DNA of 64,000 nt from Vibrio sp. 10N.286.49.B1 (lineage in GTDB: Bacteria > Pseudomonadota > Gammaproteobacteria > Enterobacterales > Vibrionaceae). Shown piece after piece: positions 16,974-26,269 of the stretch. The position numbers were made by a program, and so were the translations under genes. Below the pieces are notes generated by a model that ran no database searches, had not been told where the DNA came from, and was given only the letters and a program-made list of their open reading frames with translations. The stretch covers positions 93,179 through 157,178 of the forward strand of contig NZ_MCUW01000004.1 in the NCBI RefSeq assembly GCF_002873335.1. The letters are read 5' to 3'. Within the stretch, counting starts at the first letter, position 1. Each line of letters opens with the position of its first letter.

Positions 16974-18506
16974 ATGCACTTATTTTTATCTATTAAAAAC
17001 ATCTTGTCCGTATTACTCATCCTTATGCTAACAGGGTGTGTATCATCGAGCATCGATCCGAGCCGTTACGATAAAACGGCGTCATACAACATCGTTAACG
17101 ACCAAGCCACCAAACTGGATGATTATTTTCAAAGGCACGTCCCTTTGCATTCTTTTGATGAAGAGACCGGCTTTTACCCCTTAAATCGAGGTCACGATGC
17201 GCTGCTTGCTCGACTGGCAATGATTGAAACCGCTCAATCTAGCATTGATGTGCAGTACTATATTTTTCGAGACGATGAAGCGGGCAATCTCATCGCCTGG
17301 CGATTATTTGAAGCGGCAGAACGCGGAGTCCGAGTCAGGGTGCTGCTTGATGACATGCAAAAATATGATGACAATGACCTCGTTCGATTTAGCAGCCACC
17401 CCAACATAGAAGTTCGAATGTTCAACCCTCATCACTTAAGAACTGCACGTAGCCTTGCCATGATGAGTGATTTTGAACGCTTAAATCATCGCATGCACAA
17501 TAAGTCATTTACGGTAGACGGTGTCACGAGCATTGTTGGAGGGCGTAATGTCGGTAACGAATATTTTTCTATTGAATCCCCTGTTGAGTTTTCCGACCTT
17601 GATTTGTTATTGGTTGGCAAAACCGTCCGGCAGGTCGCTCGCCAATTCGATTTATATTGGAACAGCGATTACAGTGTTCCAGTTGAATGGCTAACCGAAA
17701 TAGACACCCATTACACCGATAACGATATTGATCGATGGGTGGACGAAATCGGGTTACGAGAAAAATTTGACGGTGGTATTTACGACTTTTCTCAGTTGCC
17801 CATGTATGACGACATGATCAACGGCAAGCTTTCTCTTTACTGGGGAAAAGGCAAGCTTCTCTATGACTTACCCGACAAACCCGACAGCAAACAAAGCACC
17901 CTCATCGATAGCCTTGGGGCGGTGGTATTGGAAGGTAAAACATCGTTGGTCTTAATTTCTCCCTACTTTGTTCCAACCCAAAAAGGAACAGAAGAACTGG
18001 TGAAAGCCGCAAGTGATGGTCTTGAGGTCATCATTGTGACGAATTCATTAGCATCCAATGATGTGTTCGCAGTTCATGGCTGGTATGCCAAATACCGAGA
18101 AGCTCTGGTAAAAGGCGGTGTACAACTATGGGAAGTCAAATCGTACGCTGAAATCAAGAAGAACTGGAGCCTAACGGGCAGTAGTCGCTCTAGCTTGCAT
18201 ACCAAAGCAATGATCATTGATAAAAAGAAACTGTTCGTAGGTTCAATGAATTGGGATCCTCGCTCAGCATACCTCAATACTGAAATGGGCGTTGTTATCG
18301 AACAACCTGAGTACGCACTCAAGGCTTACCACGATATCTTGAACGAGTTGCCAGACACGGCGTATGAGATCGCCATAAAAGATGGCGATCTCATTTGGAT
18401 TGATCACGCGACGGACGAACAGCTCACAAGCGAGCCCGATGCCAGTCTATGGCTACGCTTCGGTGCATGGTTTAGTGGCGTATTGCCAATTGAAAAGCAA
18501 CTGTAG
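16974..18506 (+). CDS. clsC: Phospholipase D-family cardiolipin synthase, ClsC-like lipoprotein
   Basis: 510 residues. The signal ends in a lipobox-like LMLTGC (Cys near 22). There are two HKD motifs: HRMHNKSFTVDG with GGRN (about 170-190) and HTKAMIIDKKKLFVGSMNWD (about 408-428). Length, order and the NTEMGVVI sequence fit ClsC (YmdC), which makes cardiolipin from phosphatidylethanolamine and phosphatidylglycerol with a partner, YmdB, in E. coli; no ymdB is beside it here. A perfect 13-bp hairpin lies inside the coding sequence near the 3' end (18364-18394). Confidence 0.8.
   Translation: MHLFLSIKNILSVLLILMLTGCVSSSIDPSRYDKTASYNIVNDQATKLDDYFQRHVPLHSFDEETGFYPLNRGHDALLARLAMIETAQSSIDVQYYIFRDDEAGNLIAWRLFEAAERGVRVRVLLDDMQKYDDNDLVRFSSHPNIEVRMFNPHHLRTARSLAMMSDFERLNHRMHNKSFTVDGVTSIVGGRNVGNEYFSIESPVEFSDLDLLLVGKTVRQVARQFDLYWNSDYSVPVEWLTEIDTHYTDNDIDRWVDEIGLREKFDGGIYDFSQLPMYDDMINGKLSLYWGKGKLLYDLPDKPDSKQSTLIDSLGAVVLEGKTSLVLISPYFVPTQKGTEELVKAASDGLEVIIVTNSLASNDVFAVHGWYAKYREALVKGGVQLWEVKSYAEIKKNWSLTGSSRSSLHTKAMIIDKKKLFVGSMNWDPRSAYLNTEMGVVIEQPEYALKAYHDILNELPDTAYEIAIKDGDLIWIDHATDEQLTSEPDASLWLRFGAWFSGVLPIEKQL
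18364..18394. other. Perfect 13-bp inverted repeat inside clsC
   Basis: ATGAGATCGCCAT (18364-18376), a 5-base loop, and ATGGCGATCTCAT (18382-18394) lie within codons for YEIAIKDGDLIW. Confidence 0.85.
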
Positions 18507-18631
18507 CGGCTCTTAATATCAACATTGCCGTCAATAAAAGAATGGATGAGGCCACGAAGGATACAGGCGTAGCCTCATCTATAAAGCAGGGTATCGGGTC
18601 CATATCCTGCTCGAATTACGGATAAATCACT

Positions 18632-19798
18632 CTAAGAAAAAGCAGCTTGTAAACGCGCCACGGCTTCTTCAACGAGTGACCTTGGCATTGCTAGATTAAA
18701 ACGAAGAAAAGACTCCCCTCCCGAGCCAAAACTCTCGCCGTGACTCGCGGCAATGTTGGCAACCGTTTGCACACGCAGTATCACATCTTGTGGCGACAAC
18801 CCAGTTCCAGAGAAGTCTACCCAAGACAAATACGTGGCCTCTAGTTTCATTGACCTCACACCAGCAATAACATGTACACCCTCATCGAATATCCTACGAT
18901 TTTCATCCAGATAGGTCAGCAGCGCATCAAGCCAAGGTTCACCGTGTTCGTAGGCAGAAATGGCCATCAACATGCCAATTCTATTCGGTCCAATACCCGC
19001 GGCGTTCAACACGGTTTGATATTGATGTCGAAGCGTTTTATTAGGAATAATAGCAGCGCCTGTCAGCGCTGAGGCAATGTTGAATGTCTTGGTCGTTGCC
19101 GCCAAAATTACCATGTTGTCGATCGCCTCAGGCGCGGCTAAAGGCGCGGCCGTATGCTTCGAGCTTGCGTATACCAAATCATGATGGATCTCATCCACCA
19201 CCAACACTAAGCTATGTTGTTGACAAAACGTCGCTAATGCTTGGATCTCTTGTCTTGTCCAAACGCGCCCGCCTGGATTATGCGGTGAGCACATCACGAC
19301 CATTTTTTCATCGCCAGTGAGTTGCCGCTCTAACGCATCTAAATCCATATGGTATTGACCATCACGCTGAACCAGTTCACTTTCCACCACTCGGCGGCCA
19401 TTGGCCTTAATCACCCGAGAAAATGCATGATATACCGGCGTAAACAAAATCACGCCATCGTTAGGCTCACTATACGCTTGCACACAAAGTGCGGTTCCTT
19501 GTACCAAACCAGCACACGTTACCACCCACTCAGGTTCAACAGTCCATTGATGGCGACGTTGCATCCAACCCGTCACGGCCTGTTGATACTGTTTATCATC
19601 GCCATAATAGCCATTTACGCCGTTTTGGGCGGCGACTAGCAATGCCTCATTGACTTGCGGTGGGGCCTTAAAGTCCATATCTGCCACCCACATGGGTAAG
19701 CCATTATCAGCGGACACCCCAAAAATCGACTCCATTTCATCCCATTTCGCGGAGTGGGTGCCGACACGCTCTATCACTTCATCAAAATCAAACGTCAT
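18632..19798 (-). CDS. malY: MalY/PatB-family PLP-dependent C-S lyase (cystathionine beta-lyase type)
   Basis: 388 residues of aminotransferase fold type I. The N-terminus (VGTHSAKWDE, then GLPMWVADMDFKAPP) is characteristic of the MalY/PatB group. PLP-site motifs are CSPHNPGGRVW (about 170), VVDEIHHDL (about 200) and the Schiff-base region ATTKTFNIASALTGA (Lys near 234). The reaction is expected to be cystathionine or cysteine-conjugate cleavage to pyruvate, ammonia and a thiol. It is monocistronic. MalY's regulatory effect on maltose genes in E. coli cannot be inferred here. Confidence 0.85.
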   Translation of the reverse strand: MTFDFDEVIERVGTHSAKWDEMESIFGVSADNGLPMWVADMDFKAPPQVNEALLVAAQNGVNGYYGDDKQYQQAVTGWMQRRHQWTVEPEWVVTCAGLVQGTALCVQAYSEPNDGVILFTPVYHAFSRVIKANGRRVVESELVQRDGQYHMDLDALERQLTGDEKMVVMCSPHNPGGRVWTRQEIQALATFCQQHSLVLVVDEIHHDLVYASSKHTAAPLAAPEAIDNMVILAATTKTFNIASALTGAAIIPNKTLRHQYQTVLNAAGIGPNRIGMLMAISAYEHGEPWLDALLTYLDENRRIFDEGVHVIAGVRSMKLEATYLSWVDFSGTGLSPQDVILRVQTVANIAASHGESFGSGGESFLRFNLAMPRSLVEEAVARLQAAFS

Positions 19799-19966
19799 CC
19801 CTTACCTCTAATCGTCGTATGTTCTATAAGCAATGGCGATAACACCATTTTTAATCGCCTACTCCAGTGTAAGACAAACCCAGTAACATTTGATGGCCTG
19901 AACCTGATCTATCCCTTGTCATCGACAACACCATCAACTGGTATTTTGCTCTTTAGGCGAATAATA

Positions 19967-20392
19967 TTAGGCGGTGAACCGCATTGAATATTCCGGGTGC
20001 CCAGTGTGCTCATCCTCTTGCTCGCTGACTACGATAAATCCCTGAGATAAATAAAACTGAAAACTTGCGTTATTGGCCTTATAAACGTTCAATGTCAGTG
20101 GCAAACCTTGTTGTTTTGCGTGGTTTATTAACTGCTTTCCTATACCTTGATCCTGTTTTTCTGGCGCGACAAAAATAGCCGCTAATGTATCTTCATACAG
20201 TGCATAAAAACCAACGACTTCATCCGCCCATTCATACACATACACCATTGAAACCGGCAAATAAGTATCACGCATAGCATCGACTTGAGATATCCAGAAC
20301 TCAGGTGGAACAAAATCATGCGCTTTGATGGAAGCTTGTAGCCAAATCGCTAATACAGTGTCGCTGTCATTATTATCATAAGGTCTAATCAT
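19967..20392 (-). CDS. GNAT-family N-acetyltransferase
   Basis: 141 residues from the ATG at 20392 (TTG at 20404 is a weaker alternative). Motif A reads LAAIFVAPEKQDQGIGKQLI, followed by LTLNVYKANNASFQFYLSQGF, matching the YjaB/PhnO-sized single-domain GNATs. It begins MIRPYDNNDSDTVLAIWLQA, typical of small GNATs related to YjaB. The acceptor substrate is unknown. It stands alone, with the remnant region starting beyond its 5' end. Confidence 0.8.
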   Translation of the reverse strand: MIRPYDNNDSDTVLAIWLQASIKAHDFVPPEFWISQVDAMRDTYLPVSMVYVYEWADEVVGFYALYEDTLAAIFVAPEKQDQGIGKQLINHAKQQGLPLTLNVYKANNASFQFYLSQGFIVVSEQEDEHTGHPEYSMRFTA

Positions 20393-20578
20393 TGGTGTTC
20401 TCAATTACTATCTATACGTTGCGAGTGAGCATCCATTATGTACTTATTTCCGAAAGGTTTATTGAAGATTTACGACAAAACGATCTAGGCTCTTTATACG
20501 ACGAACAAAGCACTCGTCTCTGTGTTTTATCTATCATTTTTATCATTAAAACGTCAACGACTCATTCCCGTTCATCCA

Positions 20579-20826
20579 TTAAGCTCCCATAACCCCTAAT
20601 GGACGTTTTCCATCACATGCTCCTTTTTCCAAATCATATAACGGGCTACTGCCATGATTACTCCACCGATGATCTTCCCTCGCTAACTTTCGATACTGCG
20701 TTGGCGTCACGCCAATATAAGTTTGAAATGTCTCATAAAACCGACTACTGGAGTTAAACCCTACCGTCAGTGAAACATCCAGTATGGTTCGATCTGTATC
20801 GCTGAGCAGCACGCGAGATGCAATAC
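20579..20826 (-). pseudogene. Truncated AraC/Ada-type regulator, C-terminal HTH only
   Basis: About 80 residues encode just the second half of an AraC-type HTH: VLLSDTDRTILDVSLTVGFN, then SSSRFYETFQTYIGVTPTQY. This is the classic C-terminal signature, here without the first HTH helices or any N-terminal domain. Upstream in the same frame there is a stop within about 12 codons, so the 5' part has been lost. A C-terminal tail of about 35 residues looks unrelated to the family. It abuts another truncated gene in the opposite orientation. Confidence 0.72.
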
Positions 20827-21252
20827 ATTATGGATATCAAAGATGAGCCGCATGAACGACCAACGCAAGGCACCAATGGTGACTACCCTGAAATTTCGTT
20901 TACCTTTATCTCTAATACCATTGAAGGCTTGATGGGGATTAAGCCCGATGCGACGAACAATAAAATAATAACAGCGTCACACTTAACCAGTGATATTGAT
21001 TGGTTGGAAGTGACACAACTACCAGTAGGTAAGCATGAGATAACCGTTCGTCATGATGGTGTCAAGCAAACAACATTCACCAATGATTCAACATTACCAT
21101 TGCTTTGGGAGGCCTGGTTCTATGGTGACTACACATCGTTAATCGTAGATGGTCAGTCGGTCACCGCTACGAAAAAATTGGTCAACGGGCAAACCGTCAG
21201 CTTTGTTCAAATTTCGGTTTCGAGCGAAGAGACACGGGTCGTACAAAAGTAA
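20818..21252 (+). pseudogene. Probable C-terminal fragment of a larger glycosidase-like protein
   Basis: 144 residues, no signal peptide. The sequence (GLMGIKPDATNNKIITASHL, a DWLEVTQLPVGKHEITVRHD block, then a beta-rich end) looks like the C-terminal beta-sandwich of glucosidase or MGH1-like glycoside hydrolases, which are usually 600 residues or more. No catalytic module precedes it: an in-frame stop lies five codons upstream of the ATG, and the AraC remnant begins there. The family call is from memory and uncertain; the 5' truncation is the firmer inference. Confidence 0.5.
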
Positions 21253-21271
21253 AAGTGTTAATACCCCCTAC

Positions 21272-21298
21272 AAGCCCAATATGTAAGTATTGGGCTTT
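21272..21298 (+). terminator. Rho-independent terminator after the glycosidase-like fragment
   Basis: AAGCCCAATA (21272-21281) pairs with TATTGGGCTTT (21288-21298). It is a surviving terminator of the truncated plus-strand gene. Confidence 0.65.
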
Positions 21299-21399
21299 AG
21301 CAACCAACCGTCATGATTACCTTGCCTATTTAATCACCTGACATCATGTAAAGCCCTGAGCCTCTATACCAGTGCTGTGAATATACCAGTGCTGTGAAA

Positions 21400-22299
21400 C
21401 TATGCCAGCGCGACTATCAACCCAACCAGTACCAACGACACACCGACGCCACGTGTATAAAACCATCGTTCTTTTAGGAACCAGATACCCATCACAACGC
21501 CAAATATAATGCTCACCTGCCGTAAGGCCACCACATAACTCACGTTATCAACCATCGTCATGGCAAACAAAACCATTCCGTAAGTCAGTGCCATCATAAT
21601 TCCAGCAATGGCAGAACGGTGGCGATGCTGCCAAGTCAACCTTAGCTCATGGCGTTGTTTGGTAATAAGTATCCAACTGATCAGAACCAATGCAATCGCA
21701 GCAAATTGGACCCCTAAGTAAAAAATCGCAATCTGATGCTGTGATAGCCCTGTTGTTTCGTGTTGTAACCAGCTTAAGGCTTGTTTATCAACGATAGAGT
21801 AAATGGTGGTGCCAACAGCGGCAATACAAGCCCAAAAGACACCAACATTCGCATATGAGCTAAGCCTAAGGTCTCGGAAGTGCCGCATCGGTATAATCAT
21901 GCATCCAATCGTCAGTACCGCGAAGCCAAGCCAAGCATTGACACTGAGCGTCTGCCCGATCGCTACGGTTCCAAGTCCGACCATCAGTACTGGTAATGCT
22001 CGTGCAATGGGATACATCACACCAATGTCCCCAAGACTGTATGCCTTAAGAAGACCAACCAGATAAATGACCTGGCCAATCGCGCTTAGCAATAGCAGCC
22101 CCCAAAAATGCATTGCGATATTTTCAAACCCAATGACGGTAAGGCACCATATCAAATAAGGAGAGAGTAAAACCAGTGGGGCCAATGCTGCCCCTAACGT
22201 AAACGAATACCCAGAGCCGCCATTGGATTTTCCGAGCACATTCCAGCCTGCGTGCAGTAGCGCCGAGCCGATCACCAGAATCATTGCGTAAAGAGCCAC
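21400..22299 (-). CDS. DMT/EamA membrane protein associated with phosphonate utilisation
   Basis: 299 residues with about ten membrane helices in two EamA repeats (for example GLLLLSAIGQVIYLVGLLKA and PIARALPVLMVGLG). Its position directly after phnR matches the phosphonate-utilisation-associated membrane protein family (TIGR03340, phn_DUF6). It may export or import an AEP-related metabolite; the substrate is unproven. The start is GTG at 22299 with AAGGGA at good spacing. It is the last gene of the minus-strand half of the phn island. Confidence 0.78.
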   Translation of the reverse strand: MALYAMILVIGSALLHAGWNVLGKSNGGSGYSFTLGAALAPLVLLSPYLIWCLTVIGFENIAMHFWGLLLLSAIGQVIYLVGLLKAYSLGDIGVMYPIARALPVLMVGLGTVAIGQTLSVNAWLGFAVLTIGCMIIPMRHFRDLRLSSYANVGVFWACIAAVGTTIYSIVDKQALSWLQHETTGLSQHQIAIFYLGVQFAAIALVLISWILITKQRHELRLTWQHRHRSAIAGIMMALTYGMVLFAMTMVDNVSYVVALRQVSIIFGVVMGIWFLKERWFYTRGVGVSLVLVGLIVALA

Positions 22300-22431
22300 T
22301 TGAATCCCTTAAAAGAAAAAGCGGATGATAGAAACATCCGCTATTAAGCGCTTGGTATTTAGCACATCCGATATTACTGTCGGCATGAGCATTAAAGCAT
22401 TTACATCGAACGAATGACTGGCGAGCCAGTA

Positions 22432-23136
22432 TCAACGAGTAAGCTGAGCGACAGACTCAATACTTATCGCATCATGGCGCCAATATTCAATATCACAGTC
22501 TATCAACTCACCGTGTTGGTTATAGTTGATTCTTTCGACCATCATGGCTGGTGTTCCTGAGGTCGCTCGCAATGCTTGTGCCATCTCTCCTAATAGTGAA
22601 GTCGTGCTCACGCGATACTTCACTTTACTATATTCAACCCCATATTTTTCTCGATAAATGTCAGTCAAAGATTGGGATAGGTCATACTCTAACAGGTTGG
22701 GAAATTGCTCCGTGCGAATATAATTCGTCACAAATACCACTGGCCTATCCTCTAAATAGCGAACTCGATCCACACGATAAATATCGGAGAAAGGGGGAAG
22801 CACCAACAGCTCAGCCGCTTTCTTCGTCGCCATCATCGCTTTAGCCGACACCAAGCTCGTCTTTGGATGACGGCCTTGGCTCTGTGCCATATTAGTAAAG
22901 TTAAGCGTCTGGGTTGGATCGTATTTCAATGGCTCCGGAGAAATAAACCAACCTCGACGATCTTCTCTAAAGATTCGCCCCTCAGCTTCAAGCAACGATA
23001 ACGCTTCACGTAACGTAACCCTAGTCGTATCAAACGACTCTGCGAGCTTTCTTTCCGCTGGCAGTTTTTGTCTAGGCGTTAACATACCCGACTCTATTTG
23101 CTCAACCAGCGCATCTTTTATTTTTACGTATTGCAC
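22432..23136 (-). CDS. phnR: GntR/HutC-family repressor of phosphonate utilisation
   Basis: 234 residues. The N-terminal GntR winged helix (KIKDALVEQIESGMLTPRQK, LPAERKLAESFDTTRVTLRE) is joined to a C-terminal UTRA domain (about 80-230; VDRVRYLEDRPVVFVTNYI and INYNQHGELIDCDIEYWRHD). Size and placement fit PhnR (TIGR03337), which senses a phosphonate metabolite. HutC-subfamily members bind TGGT-x-TAxx-ACCA-type palindromes; three such sites are seen at the island's promoters. AAGGA lies 10 bases before the ATG. Confidence 0.88.
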   Translation of the reverse strand: MQYVKIKDALVEQIESGMLTPRQKLPAERKLAESFDTTRVTLREALSLLEAEGRIFREDRRGWFISPEPLKYDPTQTLNFTNMAQSQGRHPKTSLVSAKAMMATKKAAELLVLPPFSDIYRVDRVRYLEDRPVVFVTNYIRTEQFPNLLEYDLSQSLTDIYREKYGVEYSKVKYRVSTTSLLGEMAQALRATSGTPAMMVERINYNQHGELIDCDIEYWRHDAISIESVAQLTR

Positions 23137-23198
23137 TTAGTATCCTTAATTCATATAAACGACATATCGCTTATCGGTGTTTAACAGCACAACCATCA

Positions 23199-24923
23199 TT
23201 ATCGAGCTCGCCATGCTTGGGTCTTCCCTTCGAGCAACTTACCCACCAGCATATGTAGGAGTTTCGCGGCCGCAGCGGAAAGCATAATCATCACCGCCAT
23301 GGCAGCTGCCGAGCCTGTCTGACCGGCATCATCCATATTCAAAACCGATACGGACGCAGGAATCGTTTGAGTTGAATACAAGAATACTACTGCAGAAGTC
23401 GTTGTTAAAGCATTGATAAATAAATATATGGCGATATCTAATACCGCCGGTAAACAGCACGGTAACGTCACTTTAAAAAACAACTTATATTGAGGCAACT
23501 TAACGGAAGCGGCCGTTGCCTCAATTTCACTTGGTAGTTGCTTTAGTGCGGTCAACGCCGTCATATGTCCTACCGTATAATAGTGAACGACCGTGTTGAT
23601 GACCAAGAACGCCATCGTGCCATAAAGCACTCCAAGCGGATTATTTGCGTCATTAAAATAGAAAATATAGCCTAAACCAAGCACCAAACCCGGTACAGCC
23701 ATTGGAATAACACTCATCATTTGCATCAACTGACGCAACGGAGCAAAGGCGCGCCCCTTCTCAATGCCGTAAGCGCCAAGAAAAATCACCACTGAACCAA
23801 CAATCGCCGTCCATAAGCCCAGCTTTAATGAATTGAAATAAGGCGTCCATCCATAGGTGCTCATTTCAGCGAAGTTATAATTATTTAGTGTTAATGCCTT
23901 GTTCCAAGGCCAAAAGGTGACCAGCGATCCATACACCGCCATTCCCAGCACAGTAATCACCGCAAAAGAAATCACAACACAGTAAATCAAACTGATGTTA
24001 TCACGTAGTTTATTGGGTTCTGGTTGATACGGTACGGAACGTGAATCAAGCATACTCTTTTGCTTTTTTTGCACCCAACGATCCACAGCAAAAGCCAATA
24101 TTGCGGGCAATAACAATAAGATACTCGTCACCGCGCCCATAGAGAAGTTTTGTTGTCCAACCACTTGCTTGAAGATATCCGTGGCCAGTACATTGTAGCT
24201 TCCACCGATCACTTTAGGGACGCCGAAATCACACACTACCAGTGTGAACACCACAATTAACGTACTGATCAACCCATACTTTGCGGCAGGCAGCGTCACC
24301 ATAAAAAAAGTTTTGATTGGAGACGTATTCAGCGCCCTCGCGGCTTCGTAAAGACGAGCATCAGAGGTGCGTAAAGACGTTGTCAATATCATCAATGCAT
24401 GGGGAAAGGTCCAAAAAATCAAACCCAAAGAGATACCTATCACGCCATATACCGAGTGACCTTGCAATAGATCCTTAGCAACACCTTGGTTGCCAAACAA
24501 ATAGATCAAACTGATCGCAGGCAGCAACGAAGGAGCAAGGATAGGTGCCGAGCCCATAAAACGAAATAACCCTTTAAATGGCATACACGTTCGGGTCAAA
24601 GCGTAAGCATAGCCAAAAGCAAGCACCCCAACGACGAGGGTGACAATCAATCCCACCGTAAACGTATTCGTTAACGAGACCCACAGGCTATCTGTGGCAA
24701 AATAGGTAGAAAAGTTATCAATACCGACAAACTCGCCATCGCTATTTTGAACACTTTTCTTCATCATCGCCCACAATGGCATAATGATAAACAGCAGCAT
24801 TGAAACAAAGATAAATGACAACAAACCCAAAAGAATCCAATTGTCTTTACTCATTTTTGCGCTCATTTCCGCCGCGCGTCTTTTCATCGTATCGCCGATA
24901 GAGAGCGTCGAAGTTGCGTACAT
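23199..24923 (-). CDS. phnU: 2-aminoethylphosphonate ABC transporter, fused double permease
   Basis: 574 residues with about twelve membrane segments: two BPD_transp_1 permease domains in one chain, as in FbpB-like iron transporters. The EAA loops are visible as EAARALNTSPIKTFFMVTLP (about 190-210) and EATAASVKLPQYKLFFKVTL (about 475-495). This architecture with the neighbouring ATPase and binding protein matches the PhnU2 type (TIGR03262). It forms the inner-membrane channel of AEP uptake. It follows phnT after nine bases and is translationally close to it. Confidence 0.88.
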   Translation of the reverse strand: MYATSTLSIGDTMKRRAAEMSAKMSKDNWILLGLLSFIFVSMLLFIIMPLWAMMKKSVQNSDGEFVGIDNFSTYFATDSLWVSLTNTFTVGLIVTLVVGVLAFGYAYALTRTCMPFKGLFRFMGSAPILAPSLLPAISLIYLFGNQGVAKDLLQGHSVYGVIGISLGLIFWTFPHALMILTTSLRTSDARLYEAARALNTSPIKTFFMVTLPAAKYGLISTLIVVFTLVVCDFGVPKVIGGSYNVLATDIFKQVVGQQNFSMGAVTSILLLLPAILAFAVDRWVQKKQKSMLDSRSVPYQPEPNKLRDNISLIYCVVISFAVITVLGMAVYGSLVTFWPWNKALTLNNYNFAEMSTYGWTPYFNSLKLGLWTAIVGSVVIFLGAYGIEKGRAFAPLRQLMQMMSVIPMAVPGLVLGLGYIFYFNDANNPLGVLYGTMAFLVINTVVHYYTVGHMTALTALKQLPSEIEATAASVKLPQYKLFFKVTLPCCLPAVLDIAIYLFINALTTTSAVVFLYSTQTIPASVSVLNMDDAGQTGSAAAMAVMIMLSAAAAKLLHMLVGKLLEGKTQAWRAR

Positions 24924-24932
24924 GTCGTTCCC

Positions 24933-26078
24933 CTATGCCGCTTGACTAGAAGCGTGACTAGCAGCACTACCGCCAGATACTGGCTTAAATACGTGGCTCT
25001 CAGGTAAATACCCACGCAAACCAGTCGCACCAAACTCAATATAACGAATATCGTTACGGCGTAGATTAAAGCGCTTCACTTCTTTTACAGGGACATCAAT
25101 ATAAAGGGGCGTGGCCAATGGCGCATTTTGCATAGCGACTTCAACTCGGTAAAACGCACCTTGGAATTCTTTAGCCAGGATCCGCACCGGAATAGCATTG
25201 CTCGCACGCTCAACAAATTGAATGTTCTCTGGACGGACGGCCAACTCAAAGATGTCACCTTGGCTTAGTGTCATATTCTCAAGCTCTGGAAGGGGTAACA
25301 TCGACTCAGCCACCCGCAATGATTGGCTAGATGCCACTGAGGCCTCAATGAAGTTCATACTGCCAACAAAATCGGCGACAAAACGTGTGGCCGGTGCTTC
25401 ATAGATTTCTTGCGGCGTCCCTACTTGCTCTATCACGCCGTGATTCATCACAACGATACGATCGGCCATCGACAAGGCTTCTTCTTGGTCGTGTGTCACC
25501 ATGATCGTGGTGATGCCTAAGCGGCGTTGCATCTGGCAAATTTCATCGCGAAGGTGAGTACGCACTTTCGCGTCAAGCGCAGATAGTGGTTCATCGAGAA
25601 GTAACAACCCTGGAGACAGAGCCAGTGCGCGAGCAAGCGCTACTCGCTGTTGCTGACCACCAGACAGTTGGTTGGGAAACTTATTACCAGAGGTAGGCAA
25701 GCCAATCATCTCTAACCAGTGTTCGACTTTTTCTAACGCTTCTTTGTTAGACAACCCTTGGTTTTTTAGTCCTACAGCGATATTTTCTTGCACCGTAAGG
25801 TTTGGAAATAACGCATAAGATTGAAAGACAATGCCAAAGTCACGTTTCTCAGGCGGGAGAAATGTCGTCTCCTTATCGTCTTGGCAAATACGTCCAGAGG
25901 TAGGAAGGTCCAGACCCGCAATCGCACGTAGTAACGTCGTTTTGCCACAGCCAGATGGCCCAAGAAAACACACGAATTCACCACGACTAATCGATAATGA
26001 GATCTCTTTCAATGCCGTGAACTGGCCAAATTGTTTTACAACGTTTTGAATGTCTAAATAGGGTTTGGATACTGTCAT
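24933..26078 (-). CDS. phnT: 2-aminoethylphosphonate ABC transporter, ATPase
   Basis: 381 residues. Walker A GPSGCGKTT (residues 40-48), Q-loop VFQSYALFP, signature LSGGQQQR (about 138) and Walker B LLLLDEPLSALD are intact, followed by a TOBE-like C-terminal domain (about 270-360). The PotA/FbpC-like layout matches PhnT2 (TIGR03265). ATG at 26078 is preferred to the adjacent GTG at 26081. A 24-base hairpin separates it from phnS upstream, and a TGGTGTATACCA palindrome lies just ahead of its ribosome binding site. Confidence 0.88.
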   Translation of the reverse strand: MTVSKPYLDIQNVVKQFGQFTALKEISLSISRGEFVCFLGPSGCGKTTLLRAIAGLDLPTSGRICQDDKETTFLPPEKRDFGIVFQSYALFPNLTVQENIAVGLKNQGLSNKEALEKVEHWLEMIGLPTSGNKFPNQLSGGQQQRVALARALALSPGLLLLDEPLSALDAKVRTHLRDEICQMQRRLGITTIMVTHDQEEALSMADRIVVMNHGVIEQVGTPQEIYEAPATRFVADFVGSMNFIEASVASSQSLRVAESMLPLPELENMTLSQGDIFELAVRPENIQFVERASNAIPVRILAKEFQGAFYRVEVAMQNAPLATPLYIDVPVKEVKRFNLRRNDIRYIEFGATGLRGYLPESHVFKPVSGGSAASHASSQAA

Positions 26079-26093
26079 CACTTAATCTCCAAA

Positions 26094-26105
26094 TGGTGTA
26101 TACCA
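26094..26105. promoter_or_regulatory. Candidate PhnR operator upstream of phnT
   Basis: TGGTGTATACCA, a near-perfect 12-base palindrome of HutC-subfamily type, lies 16 bases before the phnT ATG. It suggests an internal, separately regulated promoter for phnTU. Confidence 0.45.
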
Positions 26106-26196
26106 ATACTAGGCAGTCAATATTTCATTGCAATGACAGTTTTATATCAGGTTGGTTTCAGTTTCATTGTCTGCAAGAAGAAAGCAATAAATAGTA

Positions 26197-26220
26197 AAAG
26201 GAAGGCGCATGCCTTCCTTT
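26197..26220 (-). terminator. Intercistronic hairpin between phnS and phnT
   Basis: AAAGGAAGGC (26197-26206) pairs with GCCTTCCTTT (26211-26220) around a 4-base loop, and reads into a T run on the minus strand. Placed after the binding-protein gene, it can act as a partial terminator or mRNA stabiliser that keeps phnS levels above those of phnTU. Confidence 0.65.
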
Positions 26221-26269
26221 CTATTTACGTATTCGAATCCCTATGTCGAACAGGACTCATTCTAAGAAT

